A stretch of 64,000 nucleotides of DNA from Actinoplanes ianthinogenes (GTDB lineage Bacteria > Actinomycetota > Actinomycetes > Mycobacteriales > Micromonosporaceae): positions 8,252,501 to 8,316,500 of the forward strand of contig NZ_AP023356.1 of the NCBI RefSeq assembly GCF_018324205.1, in the 5' to 3' direction. Below are positions 25,241 through 33,086 of this stretch, piece by piece; the stretch's first letter is position 1, and every line of letters begins with the position of its first letter. The translations under genes were made by a program, and so were the position numbers. The notes beneath the pieces were generated by a model. The model saw only the letters and a program-made list of their open reading frames with translations. It made no database searches and was not told the origin of the DNA.

Positions 25241-26007
25241 GCGGTCGGCAGCTCGGCGTAGGCGCACTCGGTGACGTACGGAAGGGCATACGAGTCGCGC
25301 CCGAGCAGGGCCGGGTGGGTGGCGATGAGCTGGCGGACCTGGGCGAGGACGGCGGCCCGTTCGTCGACCGGGAGCAGGATCACGTTGCTGCGGGAGGCGA
25401 CCAGGTCGAGCAGCTCGTCCGGGCGCAGGGTGTGCGTCCAGCCGATCCGGGTCGTGGTGACCGGGCCGAACGGCGGTCCCATCGTGCTGTCCCGGGCCCG
25501 GTCGTCGCGGCCGATGACGGTGCCGAGCCGGTGCACCCAGTCGGTGCTTTCGTCGCGCACGTTCCAGATCAGGCCGAGGCGTCCGCCCGGGGTCAGCACC
25601 CGGGCGATCTCCGGCAGGGCGCGGGCCGGGTCGACCCAGTGCCAGGCCTGGGCGACCAGCACCACGTCGACGCTGGCGTCCGGCAGCGGGAGGTTCTCGG
25701 CGGTGCCGAGGTGTGCGGGCACACCGGGGACGGCGCGGCGCAGCTCGGCGAGCATCGCCTCGGAGGGGTCGACCGCGATCACGTCGAGGTCGCGGGCCCG
25801 GATCTGCCGGGTCAGTTTGCCGGTCCCGGCGCCGAGGTCGAGGACCCGCGGGGAGCCGGCGGGCAGCAGGAAGTCGAGGGCTGTCTCGGGGTAGGGCGGC
25901 CGGCCCCGCTCGTAGGCGCCGGCCGCCGAGCCGAACGAGGCGGCGGCGACGGAACCGGTGACGGAGCTGGGGGAGGAGCCGGCGATGGGGGCAGCGTCGT
26001 GATCCAC
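25237..26007 (-). CDS. Class I SAM-dependent methyltransferase
   Basis: 256 residues from the GTG at 26007. Motif I, VLDLGAGTGKLTRQI, binds S-adenosylmethionine. The acidic motif IAVDPSEAML, the motif DVVLVAQAWHWVDPARAL and the post-motif LTPGGRLGLIWNVRDE follow in order. The AWHWVD sequence and overall length are typical of the Methyltransf_11 group that includes trans-aconitate- and ubiquinone-like enzymes. The start was chosen because TACGAT lies 7 bases upstream (leaderless geometry); a GTG at 26061 would add 18 weakly conserved residues. The acceptor substrate is unknown. Confidence 0.88.
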   Translation of the reverse strand: MDHDAAPIAGSSPSSVTGSVAAASFGSAAGAYERGRPPYPETALDFLLPAGSPRVLDLGAGTGKLTRQIRARDLDVIAVDPSEAMLAELRRAVPGVPAHLGTAENLPLPDASVDVVLVAQAWHWVDPARALPEIARVLTPGGRLGLIWNVRDESTDWVHRLGTVIGRDDRARDSTMGPPFGPVTTTRIGWTHTLRPDELLDLVASRSNVILLPVDERAAVLAQVRQLIATHPALLGRDSYALPYVTECAYAELPTA

Positions 26008-26014
26008 GAAAGCG

Positions 26015-26020
26015 ATCGTA
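26015..26020 (-). promoter_or_regulatory. -10 box (TACGAT) for the methyltransferase, leaderless spacing
   Basis: On the minus strand TACGAT is followed by 7 bases and the GTG at 26007. Confidence 0.5.
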
Positions 26021-26143
26021 TTTCGCGTTGCCGGGGTCCGCCGGACGGCCGGTGCGATCACTGGGACGTTTCAGGAACGAGGCCCCGGGGCACCCCTGAG
26101 TGCGAGGCACCCCAGACATGAGATGACCACGGAGGGTTGACCA

Positions 26144-26335
26144 ATGAGCTTCACCGACAAGGTCAAGAACAAGGCCGAGGAGCTGACCGGCAAGGCCAAG
26201 CAGGGCATCGGCGAGGCGACCGACAACGAGCGTCTCTACGCCGAGGGCGAGGCCCAGGAGGCCGCCGCGCACGCCAAGCAGGCCGGCGAGCACGTCAAGG
26301 ACGCGGGCCGCGACGTCCGCGACGCCTTCAGCTAG
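26144..26335 (+). CDS. CsbD-family stress protein
   Basis: 63-residue, highly charged protein (start MSFTDKVKNKAEELTGKAKQ, then GIGEATDNERLYAEGEA), the CsbD hallmark, with a C-terminal Ala/Lys/Glu helix. Homologues are induced by general stress; no enzymatic role is known. GGAGGGTTGACC lies just upstream as ribosome binding site. It is followed by a strong bidirectional hairpin. Confidence 0.93.
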   Translation: MSFTDKVKNKAEELTGKAKQGIGEATDNERLYAEGEAQEAAAHAKQAGEHVKDAGRDVRDAFS

Positions 26336-26348
26336 ACCACGACGAACA

Positions 26349-26380
26349 GCGACGGCCCCCTCCGCGGAGGGGGCCGTCGC
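26349..26380. terminator. Bidirectional terminator between csbD-like gene and kamA
   Basis: A perfect 32-base palindrome (GCGACGGCCCCCTCCG and its complement) between the two convergent stops. It would form a stem of up to about 14 bp on either transcript. Confidence 0.85.
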
Positions 26381-26384
26381 CGTG

Positions 26385-27740
26385 TCAGCTCGCCTGCTGC
26401 TTGCGCCACCAGTCCTGGCCCGACTGCGGCAGCGTGTCGATCGGGTCGTAGTAGGCGTAGAGCTTCGACAACGCCTCGCTGTCGTCCTTCTCGATCGACG
26501 TCCGGTAGTTCTTCGTCCAGTACGAGATTCCGTGCTCCCGGTCGTACTCGTTGACCATGTGCACCCACCGCTTGCCGACGAACGGCACGTCGCACACGAT
26601 CCGCGGGGTGGCGTAGCCCGGCAGGTACCCCATCAGGTCGTGCTGCATCTGCTGGGCGTGCCAGACCGGCACCCGCCAGTGCTCCGCGTTCGGGATCATG
26701 TCGCACATGTAGAAGTAGTACGGCAGGATCCCGGCCTCGCCCTGTAGCGCGAAGCACAGGTCGAGCAGGTCGGCGGTGGTCGCGTTCACCCCGCGCATCA
26801 GCACGCCCTGGTTGCGCACGTCGCGCACGCCGATCTCGAGCAGCGTCTGCGCGGCCCGGGCCACCGCCGGGGTCAGCGAGTTCACGTGGTTGACGTGGGT
26901 GTGCACGGCCAGGTTGACCCCGCGCCGCTGGGCGGTCACCGCGACCCGGTGCATCCCCTCCACCACGTCGTCCTGCAACCAGTGCTGCGGCAGGCCCATC
27001 AGCGCCTTGGTCGCCAGCCGGATGTCGCGGACGGTCGGGACCGAGAGCAGACCCATGAGGTACGCCTCGAGCTGCTTCCACGGCACGTTGGCCACGTCCC
27101 CGCCCGACACGACCACGTCCCGCACACCGGGGTGCGACTTCAGGTAGTCCAGGTGCGCGGCGTAGCGGTCCACCGGCTTCTGCACGAGCTTCAATTTCGG
27201 TACGACCGGCGTGCTGTTGCCGACCAGGTCCATCCGGGTGCAGTGCCCGCAGTACTGCGGGCAGGTGGAGAGCAGCTCCGCGAGAACCTTCGTCGGGTAG
27301 CGGTGGGTGAGACCCTCGGCCACCCACATGTCGTGCTCGTGCAGCGAGTCGCGGCTGGCGTTCGGGTGTGACGGCCAGTCCAGGTGCCGGTCGGAGGCGA
27401 CCGGGAGCATGTAGTTGCGGATCGGGTCGGCGTAGAACGACACCGTGTCCGGCACCTGGTGCGGCACCATCGTGTTGAGCATCTGCGGCGGGAGCAGCAT
27501 CGACATGGTGGCCAGCCGCTGCTGGTCGTCCTCGAGGTCGGCGTAGAACGACTCGTCGACCAGGTCGCCGAGCACGGCACGCAGCTGCTTCACGTTCTTC
27601 ACACAGTTGACCCGCTGCCACTGCGCGGAGTTCCACTGCGCGGCGGTGACGTCACGCCACCCGGGGAAGCGGGTCCAATCCGGCTCCACCAGCTCCCGCC
27701 GCTGGTACTCGTAAGGCTGTCCGGCGGAAAACTCGGTCAC
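26385..27740 (-). CDS. kamA: Lysine 2,3-aminomutase
   Basis: Radical-SAM, PLP-dependent enzyme converting L-lysine to L-beta-lysine. The cluster motif is CPQYCGHCTRMDLVG (the Cys-x3-Cys-x2-Cys of radical SAM). Nearby VVSGGDVANVPW matches the SAM-binding strand, and the late region NAEHWRVPVWHAQQMQHDLM followed by GYATPRIVCDVP carries expected KamA features, including the C-terminal half that binds PLP. At 451 residues it has family length. The GTG at 27740 has GGGAGGA upstream. It is divergent from the kdd-to-glmL operon, which continues the pathway, so the two transcripts share a regulatory region. Confidence 0.93.
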   Translation of the reverse strand: MTEFSAGQPYEYQRRELVEPDWTRFPGWRDVTAAQWNSAQWQRVNCVKNVKQLRAVLGDLVDESFYADLEDDQQRLATMSMLLPPQMLNTMVPHQVPDTVSFYADPIRNYMLPVASDRHLDWPSHPNASRDSLHEHDMWVAEGLTHRYPTKVLAELLSTCPQYCGHCTRMDLVGNSTPVVPKLKLVQKPVDRYAAHLDYLKSHPGVRDVVVSGGDVANVPWKQLEAYLMGLLSVPTVRDIRLATKALMGLPQHWLQDDVVEGMHRVAVTAQRRGVNLAVHTHVNHVNSLTPAVARAAQTLLEIGVRDVRNQGVLMRGVNATTADLLDLCFALQGEAGILPYYFYMCDMIPNAEHWRVPVWHAQQMQHDLMGYLPGYATPRIVCDVPFVGKRWVHMVNEYDREHGISYWTKNYRTSIEKDDSEALSKLYAYYDPIDTLPQSGQDWWRKQQAS

Positions 27741-27794
27741 CGCGTCCTCCCTGGAAAATCTTGGTCGACTTGACGAGAACTCAACGTACTGGAG

Positions 27795-27829
27795 AATCTT
27801 CGGTCTAGAAACCCAAGGTACGAAAGATT
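27795..27829. promoter_or_regulatory. Imperfect inverted repeat in the kamA-kdd divergent promoter
   Basis: AATCTTCG and CGAAAGATT form an inverted repeat with one bulged base, about 35 bases in all. It lies roughly midway between the kamA start (27740) and the kdd start (27865), where a shared regulator could bind. The second arm and a related GAAAATCTTGG at about 27751-27761 suggest repeated half-sites. Confidence 0.45.
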
Positions 27830-27864
27830 TACGGTAGAGCGGCACTTGGGGGCGAGGGTTTAAC

Positions 27865-28893
27865 GTGAGGGAGCTGTTGATGGCGGGATCCGTGGGTCTG
27901 AATCGGGTGCTCGAGCCGGCCGGGGCGCTGCCCCAGGCCGCCTGGCGCCTGGACGCCTCCCCGCAGATCGGCCCGGACGAGGTGCGCATCCGCGTGCAGC
28001 GGCTCAACCTCGACGCCGCCAGCTATCGGCAGCTGGCGCAGAAACATGCGGGAGACGGCGAGCGGATCCGCACCGAGGTGCTGGAGATCGTCGAGACGCG
28101 CGGCAAGATGCACAACCCGGTGACCGGCTCGGGCGGCATGCTGATCGGCGTCGTCGAGGAGGTCGGCCCGGAGTCGCCGCTGCCGGTCAAGGTGGGCGAC
28201 CGGGTGGCGACGCTGGTCAGCCTGACCCTGACGCCGCTGCGGATCACCGACGACCTGCAGGGCTGGGACGGGTTGTCCGAGCAGGTCCCGGCCGACGGCA
28301 CGGCGATCCTGTTCGGCCGCTCGATCGTCGGCGTGCTCCCCGACGACCTGCCGCCGGAGCTGGCCCTGGCCGTCTACGACGTGTGCGGCGCCCCCGCGCT
28401 GGTCGACCGCATCGTCCGTAAATATCAGGACCCGACCGTCGTCGTCCTGGGCGGTGCCGGCAAGAGCGGCTCCCTGTCCCTGGCCGCGGCGAAACGCGCG
28501 GGTGCCCGTACGAAAGCCATTGTCGTCTCCGAAGCGGAGCGCGACGCGCTGAGCGACGCCGGACTGGCGGATGAGATCGCGATCGCCGACGCCCGCGACG
28601 CCGTCGCGGTGGCCCGAGCCGCCGGGCAGAACGACGTCACGGTGGTCTGCGTGGACGTGCCGGGCTGCGAGCACGGCGCGATCCTGGCCACCGCCCCCGG
28701 CGGCACCGTGATCTTCTTCTCGATGGCGACCAGCTTCTCCGCGGCCGCGCTCGGCGCCGAGGGCCTGGCCGCCGACGTGAACATGCTGGTCGGCAACGGG
28801 TACGTGCCGGGGCACGCCGAGTTCGCCGTCGACCTGCTGCGCACCACCCCCGCGGTGCGGGCGTTGTTCTCCAAGCGGATCGCGGGAGACTGA
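27865..28893 (+). CDS. kdd: L-erythro-3,5-diaminohexanoate dehydrogenase
   Basis: Oxidises 3,5-diaminohexanoate to 5-amino-3-oxohexanoate with NAD(P)+. The 342 residues show a GroES-like N-half (LDASPQIGPDEVRIRVQRLN) and a Rossmann fold with VVVLGGAGKSGSLSLAAAKR. Strong features of the Kdd family are VTGSGGMLIGVVEEVGPESP, GRSIVGVLPDDLPPELALAV and VVCVDVPGCEHGAILATAPG. It begins the operon, with kamD and kamE further down. Either GTG 27865 or ATG 27880 could be the start: GAGGG precedes the first and GAGGGAG the second. The short divergent spacing to kamA supports joint control. Confidence 0.9.
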   Translation: MRELLMAGSVGLNRVLEPAGALPQAAWRLDASPQIGPDEVRIRVQRLNLDAASYRQLAQKHAGDGERIRTEVLEIVETRGKMHNPVTGSGGMLIGVVEEVGPESPLPVKVGDRVATLVSLTLTPLRITDDLQGWDGLSEQVPADGTAILFGRSIVGVLPDDLPPELALAVYDVCGAPALVDRIVRKYQDPTVVVLGGAGKSGSLSLAAAKRAGARTKAIVVSEAERDALSDAGLADEIAIADARDAVAVARAAGQNDVTVVCVDVPGCEHGAILATAPGGTVIFFSMATSFSAAALGAEGLAADVNMLVGNGYVPGHAEFAVDLLRTTPAVRALFSKRIAGD

Positions 28894-28897
28894 CCGC

Positions 28898-30433
28898 ATG
28901 ACTATTCCCCTGGTCCGCTACACCAACGGTCGCTTCTACTCCGCCGCCGAGCCGCGCGCCACCGCGATGCTGGTCCGCGGCGGCACCATCGCGTGGCTGG
29001 GTGACACGGCCGACGCGCCCGCCGCCGACCGCACCGTCGACCTGGACGGCGCGCTGGTCACCCCGGCGTTCGTCGACGCGCACCTGCACGCCACCGACAC
29101 CGGCCTGGCCTTCGACGGCCTGGACCTGTCCGGTGTGCGCTCGGCGGGTGAGCTGCTCGACGCGGTGGCGGCGTTCGCGGCGACCCGGCCGGCCGACGGC
29201 GTGGTGCACGGGCACGGCTGGGACGAGTCGACCTGGGCCGAGCAGACCCCGCCGACCGCGGCCGAGCTGGACCGGGCCGCGGGCGGGCGCAAGGTGTACC
29301 TGTCGCAGGCCTCGGTGCACTCGGCCCTGGCCAGCTCGGCGCTGCTGCCGGCGGCCGAGGGCGTGGACGGCTACGACGCGTCCGGGTGGGTGCGGGAGCA
29401 CGCGCACCACGCGGTCCGGGCGGTCGCGCTCGGCGCGCTGACCCCGCAGCAGCGCACCCTGGCGCAGCGGACCGCGCTGAGCCGGGCCGCGGCGATGGGG
29501 ATCGCCGCGGTGCACGAGTGCGGCGGGCCGGGCACCTCCAGCGAGGCCGACTTCCAGTCGGTGCTGGCGCTGTCCGGGCAGGGCCTGCCGCAGGTGTTCG
29601 GCTTCTGGGGCGAGCTGGGCGGCGCGGAGAAGGCCCGGGAGCTGGGCGCGCACGGCGCGGCCGGCGACCTGTACGCCGACGGCGCCCTCGGCTCCCGGAC
29701 CGCCTCGCTGCGCGCGCCCTACCTCGACGGCGACCACGGCTGCGGCGAGGCGTTCCTGACCGCCGAGCAGGTCGGGCAGCACCTGCTCGACTGCATCCGG
29801 ATCGGGTTCCAGGGCGGCTTCCACGCGATCGGCGACGCCGCCATCGACACCGTCCTGGACGGGTTCGCGCTCGCCGCCAAGCAGGTCGGCGTGGACACCC
29901 TGCGGGAGGGACATCACCGGATCGAGCACGTCGAGCTGATCGACAAGGCGATGATCGCCCGGATGGTCGAGTTCGGCGTGATCGCCTCGGTGCAACCGGT
30001 CTTCGACGCCCTCTGGGGCGGGACCGACCGGATGTACGCCCAGCGCCTGGGCGTCGACCGCGCCCTGGCCAGCAACCCCATCGGGGCCATGCACGCCACC
30101 GGGGTCGCCCTCGCGTTCGGCTCCGACTCGCCGGTGACCGCGCTCGACCCGTGGGCGACGGTGGTCGCCGCGGCCGCCCCGCGCAACCCGGTCTACCGGA
30201 TGAAGGTGCGGGCGGCGTTCGCTGCCGCGAGCCGGGGCGGCTGGCGCGGCGCCGGGGTCAGCGGCGTGGGCGTGCTCGCGCCCGGCGCCTCGGCCACCTT
30301 CGCCGCCTGGGACACCCCGGGCGGCGTCAGCGAGGGACTGCCGGCGCTGCTGCCGGACATCGACGGCGTGACGCCCGAGCGGCCGGTCTGCCGGCGCACG
30401 GTGCTGCACGGCGAAACCATCTACGAGAACTAG
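28898..30433 (+). CDS. Amidohydrolase family protein (YtcJ-like, Amidohydro_3) inside the lysine operon
   Basis: Metal-dependent hydrolase, 511 residues, with the amidohydrolase ligands in order: VDAHLHATDTG (His-x-His), a later FQGGFHAIGDAAIDTVLDG (His), HHRIEHVELID (His) and FGSDSPVTALDPW (Asp). It starts 4 bases after kdd and 12 bases before the kamD start, so it is embedded in the operon. Canonical lysine fermentation clusters do not, as far as I know, contain such an enzyme, and here it is in the place where Kce (3-keto-5-aminohexanoate cleavage enzyme) would be expected functionally. The two are not homologous families. Whether it hydrolyses a lactam, an amide or something else is unknown. 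Confidence 0.88.
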   Translation: MTIPLVRYTNGRFYSAAEPRATAMLVRGGTIAWLGDTADAPAADRTVDLDGALVTPAFVDAHLHATDTGLAFDGLDLSGVRSAGELLDAVAAFAATRPADGVVHGHGWDESTWAEQTPPTAAELDRAAGGRKVYLSQASVHSALASSALLPAAEGVDGYDASGWVREHAHHAVRAVALGALTPQQRTLAQRTALSRAAAMGIAAVHECGGPGTSSEADFQSVLALSGQGLPQVFGFWGELGGAEKARELGAHGAAGDLYADGALGSRTASLRAPYLDGDHGCGEAFLTAEQVGQHLLDCIRIGFQGGFHAIGDAAIDTVLDGFALAAKQVGVDTLREGHHRIEHVELIDKAMIARMVEFGVIASVQPVFDALWGGTDRMYAQRLGVDRALASNPIGAMHATGVALAFGSDSPVTALDPWATVVAAAAPRNPVYRMKVRAAFAAASRGGWRGAGVSGVGVLAPGASATFAAWDTPGGVSEGLPALLPDIDGVTPERPVCRRTVLHGETIYEN

Positions 30434-30445
30434 GAGCACTGTCAG

Positions 30446-31993
30446 TTGGCCGGGAAGCTGGATCTGGACCCGCGGATCGTCGCGCGGGCGCGGGCGCTCG
30501 CCGTGAAGGCCGGGCAGCCCGTCGTCGACCTCGCGCGGTCGCACACCACCGTGTCGGTGGAGCGGGCGGTGCTGCGCCTGGCCGGGGTGCACGGCGCCGA
30601 CTCGGACGGCATCCCCTGGGTGAACCGTCTGGTCGACGCCGTGCGCGCCGACGTCGGGCTCGGGCACGGGGTTGCCGTCCCGGTGTTCCACGCCGCCGCC
30701 AGCACGGGCGTCGAGGACCTCACGGTGCTGGCGCAGAAGGCGGCGGCCGGGGCGGTGCGGTTCGACGTACCGACGAAGAAGGCCGACCTGGCCGCGGCCC
30801 GGCGGCGGGCCAAGAAGGCCGCCGCCGGCGGCATCAAGATCGTCGATCGGCGGCGGGCCGAGCGGGACCGGCTGATCCGACGGTACGGCGATCCGCAACA
30901 GCGGCCGTGGATCTACCTGATCGTGGCCACCGGCGACATCTACGAGGACATTCCCCAGGCGCAGGCGGCGGCCCGGGCCGGGGCGGACATCATCGCGGTG
31001 ATCCGCTCGACGGGGCAGTCGCTGCTGGACTACGTGCCGGAGGGGGCGACCCGGGAGGGGTTCGCGGGCACCTACGCCACGCAGGAGAACTTCCGGCTGA
31101 TGCGGGCGGCGCTCGACGAGACGTCGAAAGAGCTCGGCCGATACATCCGGCTGACCAACTACGCGTCCGGTCTGTGCATGCCGGAGATCGCGGCGCTCGC
31201 CGGCATGGAACGTCTCGACATGATGCTGAACGACTCGATGTACGGCATCCTGTTCCGCGACATCAACCCGATCCGGACCTTCGTCGACCAGCGCTTCTCC
31301 CGCCAGGTCCACGCCCGGGCCGGGATCATCATCAACACCGGCGAGGACAACTATCTGACGACGGCGGATGCCGTCGAAGCAGCGCACACCGTCACGGTGT
31401 CGCAGCTGCTCAACGAGTACTTCGCCCAGGAGGCGGGCCTGGAGGACTGGCAGCTCGGCCTGGGCCACGCTTTCGAGATAAATCCGGATCTGCCGGACTC
31501 GTTCCGGCTGGAGCTGGCACACGCGCTGCTCGCCCGGGAGCTGTTCCCGGAGGCGCCGCTCAAGTGGATGCCGCCGACCAAGCACATGACCGGCGACGTC
31601 TTCCGCGGCAACCTCCTCGACGGCTTCTTCAACCTGGCCGGCGCGCTCACCGGCCAGGGGATCCTGCTCGTCGGCATGATGACCGAGGCGGTCGTCACGC
31701 CCTGGCTGTCCGATCGGGATATCGCGCTGCAGAACGTGAAATACGTGCTCAACGGAGCCGGAAACCTCCACGAGGACTTCGTCCCCGGCCCGTTCATCCG
31801 GGGCCGCGCGAACCAGGTCCTGGGCGAGGCCATCGACCTGCTGGAACGCATCGTCGACGACACCCTGATGGACGCCATCGCCGACGGCACCTTCGGCCTG
31901 ATGAAGCGCCCCGCCGACCGCGGCAAGGGCCTCGACGGCGTCGCCAAGCAGGAAGCCGATTACTACAACCCGGTCACCGAGGAGCTGGAATGA
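30446..31993 (+). CDS. kamD: Lysine 5,6-aminomutase alpha subunit
   Basis: Large catalytic subunit of the adenosylcobalamin/PLP-dependent aminomutase that converts beta-lysine to 3,5-diaminohexanoate. The 515 residues form a TIM barrel typical of KamD: SDGIPWVNRLVDAVRADVG, IYLIVATGDIYEDIPQAQAA, LRDIN-type text LFRDINPIRTFVDQRFSRQV, and IIINTGEDNYLTTADAVEAA. Length and these features agree with the clostridial protein. The TTG at 30446 has AGGAG 9 bases upstream. It overlaps kamE by 4 bases, as expected for tightly stoichiometric subunits. Confidence 0.93.
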   Translation: MAGKLDLDPRIVARARALAVKAGQPVVDLARSHTTVSVERAVLRLAGVHGADSDGIPWVNRLVDAVRADVGLGHGVAVPVFHAAASTGVEDLTVLAQKAAAGAVRFDVPTKKADLAAARRRAKKAAAGGIKIVDRRRAERDRLIRRYGDPQQRPWIYLIVATGDIYEDIPQAQAAARAGADIIAVIRSTGQSLLDYVPEGATREGFAGTYATQENFRLMRAALDETSKELGRYIRLTNYASGLCMPEIAALAGMERLDMMLNDSMYGILFRDINPIRTFVDQRFSRQVHARAGIIINTGEDNYLTTADAVEAAHTVTVSQLLNEYFAQEAGLEDWQLGLGHAFEINPDLPDSFRLELAHALLARELFPEAPLKWMPPTKHMTGDVFRGNLLDGFFNLAGALTGQGILLVGMMTEAVVTPWLSDRDIALQNVKYVLNGAGNLHEDFVPGPFIRGRANQVLGEAIDLLERIVDDTLMDAIADGTFGLMKRPADRGKGLDGVAKQEADYYNPVTEELE

Positions 31994-32724
31994 GCATCGT
32001 CCGCCCCTACGGGGACACCACCGGCGACGGGATGGTGCAGCTCTCCTTCACCCTGCCGATCCCGCACGACAAACGCGCCGAGGGCGCTGCGCTCCAGCTG
32101 GCCGGCAAGATGGGCATGGACCCGGCGATGCTGGTGCACGCCAAGCAGATGGGCGACGGGTTCACCTTCTTCGTCGTCTACGGCAAGGTCACCCACCTGG
32201 TCGACACGGACAAGGTGCAGGTCGTCGAGCGCGACTACCCGCTGCTGAGCGCCAAGGAGGTCAACGCCGCGATCAAGAAGGGGTTGCGGCGGCGGCTCAA
32301 CGTGGTCGGCGCCTGCATCGGCACCGACGCGCACACCGTCGGCATCGACGCCATCCTCAACCTCAAGGGCATCGCCGGGGAGAAGGGCCTGGAGTACTAC
32401 TCCGAGCTGTCGGTGACCAACATGGGCGCGCAGGTGTCGGTGCCCGACCTGGTGGAGACCGCCCGGGCGAAGAAGGCCGACGCGGTGCTGGTCTCCCAGG
32501 TGGTCACCCAGCGCGACGCGCACCTGCACAACACCCGGGCCATGTCGGCCGCGTTCCGCGAGGCGCTGCCGGCCGGCAAGCGGCCGCTGCTGATCGTCGG
32601 CGGGCCCCGGTTCGACGAGCTGATGACCGGCGAGCTCGGCGTCGACCGGATCTTCAGCCGCGGTACCACGCCGCGGGAGGTCGCCTCCTATCTGGTTCAC
32701 GCACTGATTGCGAGCAAGAATTGA
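31990..32724 (+). CDS. kamE: Lysine 5,6-aminomutase beta subunit
   Basis: Smaller subunit that binds adenosylcobalamin. The base-off motif GTDAHTVGIDAIL (Asp-x-His-x-x-Gly) gives the cobalt-ligand His, and the later B12 fold elements KADAVLVSQVVTQRDAHLHN and LLIVGGPRFD follow. The N-terminal region (GMVQLSFTLPIPHDKRAEGA, then MGMDPAMLVHAKQMGDGF) matches the family dimerisation part that carries the PLP-lysine. 244 residues is within family size. ATGA overlaps couple it to kamD upstream and to kal downstream. Confidence 0.93.
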   Translation: MSIVRPYGDTTGDGMVQLSFTLPIPHDKRAEGAALQLAGKMGMDPAMLVHAKQMGDGFTFFVVYGKVTHLVDTDKVQVVERDYPLLSAKEVNAAIKKGLRRRLNVVGACIGTDAHTVGIDAILNLKGIAGEKGLEYYSELSVTNMGAQVSVPDLVETARAKKADAVLVSQVVTQRDAHLHNTRAMSAAFREALPAGKRPLLIVGGPRFDELMTGELGVDRIFSRGTTPREVASYLVHALIASKN

Positions 32725-33086
32725 TCACTGTCACGCACCGCCGCTACGTCCCCTACTCGCACGCCCACTACGCCGGGAACCTGGTCGACGGGGCGTACTC
32801 GCTCGGCCTGTTCGGTGACGTCGCCACCGAGGTGTGCATCCGGCTGGACGGCGACGAGGGGCTGTTCGCCTCCTACGACGACGTGCAGTTCAAGGCGCCG
32901 GTGCAGGCCGGGGACGTGCTGGAGATCACCGCCCGGGTGGTGCACATGGGCACGCGCAGCCGGCGGATCGAGTTCACGTCGGCGGTGGTGTGCCGGGGGA
33001 CCGGGGGTTCGGCGGCCGAGCTGCTCGCCGAGCCGATCGTGGCGGTGACCGCGGTGGGCACGGTCGTGGTGCCGGCCACGGCGTGA
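32721..33086 (+). CDS. kal: 3-aminobutyryl-CoA ammonia-lyase (hotdog fold)
   Basis: Removes ammonia from 3-aminobutyryl-CoA to give crotonyl-CoA. The 121 residues form a single hotdog domain: RYVPYSHAHYAGNLVDGAYS, then VATEVCIRLDGDEGLFASYD and VQFKAPVQAGDVLEITARVV, which match Kal proteins of lysine fermenters. The TTG start overlaps the kamE stop, and the gene's own stop overlaps the next GTG. Presence of Kal shows the pathway is meant to reach the CoA stage, although the enzyme that makes the CoA ester (Kce) is not in this window. Confidence 0.88.
   Translation: MITVTHRRYVPYSHAHYAGNLVDGAYSLGLFGDVATEVCIRLDGDEGLFASYDDVQFKAPVQAGDVLEITARVVHMGTRSRRIEFTSAVVCRGTGGSAAELLAEPIVAVTAVGTVVVPATA

Noticed and set aside
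28637..31771. 1044-residue minus-strand open frame
   Set aside because: Shadow of the amidohydrolase and kamD genes, which are clear on the plus strand.
29386..31989. Long in-frame extension upstream of kamE
   Set aside because: Runs through kamD and the amidohydrolase in another frame; KamE has a clear ATG at 31990 overlapping the kamD stop.
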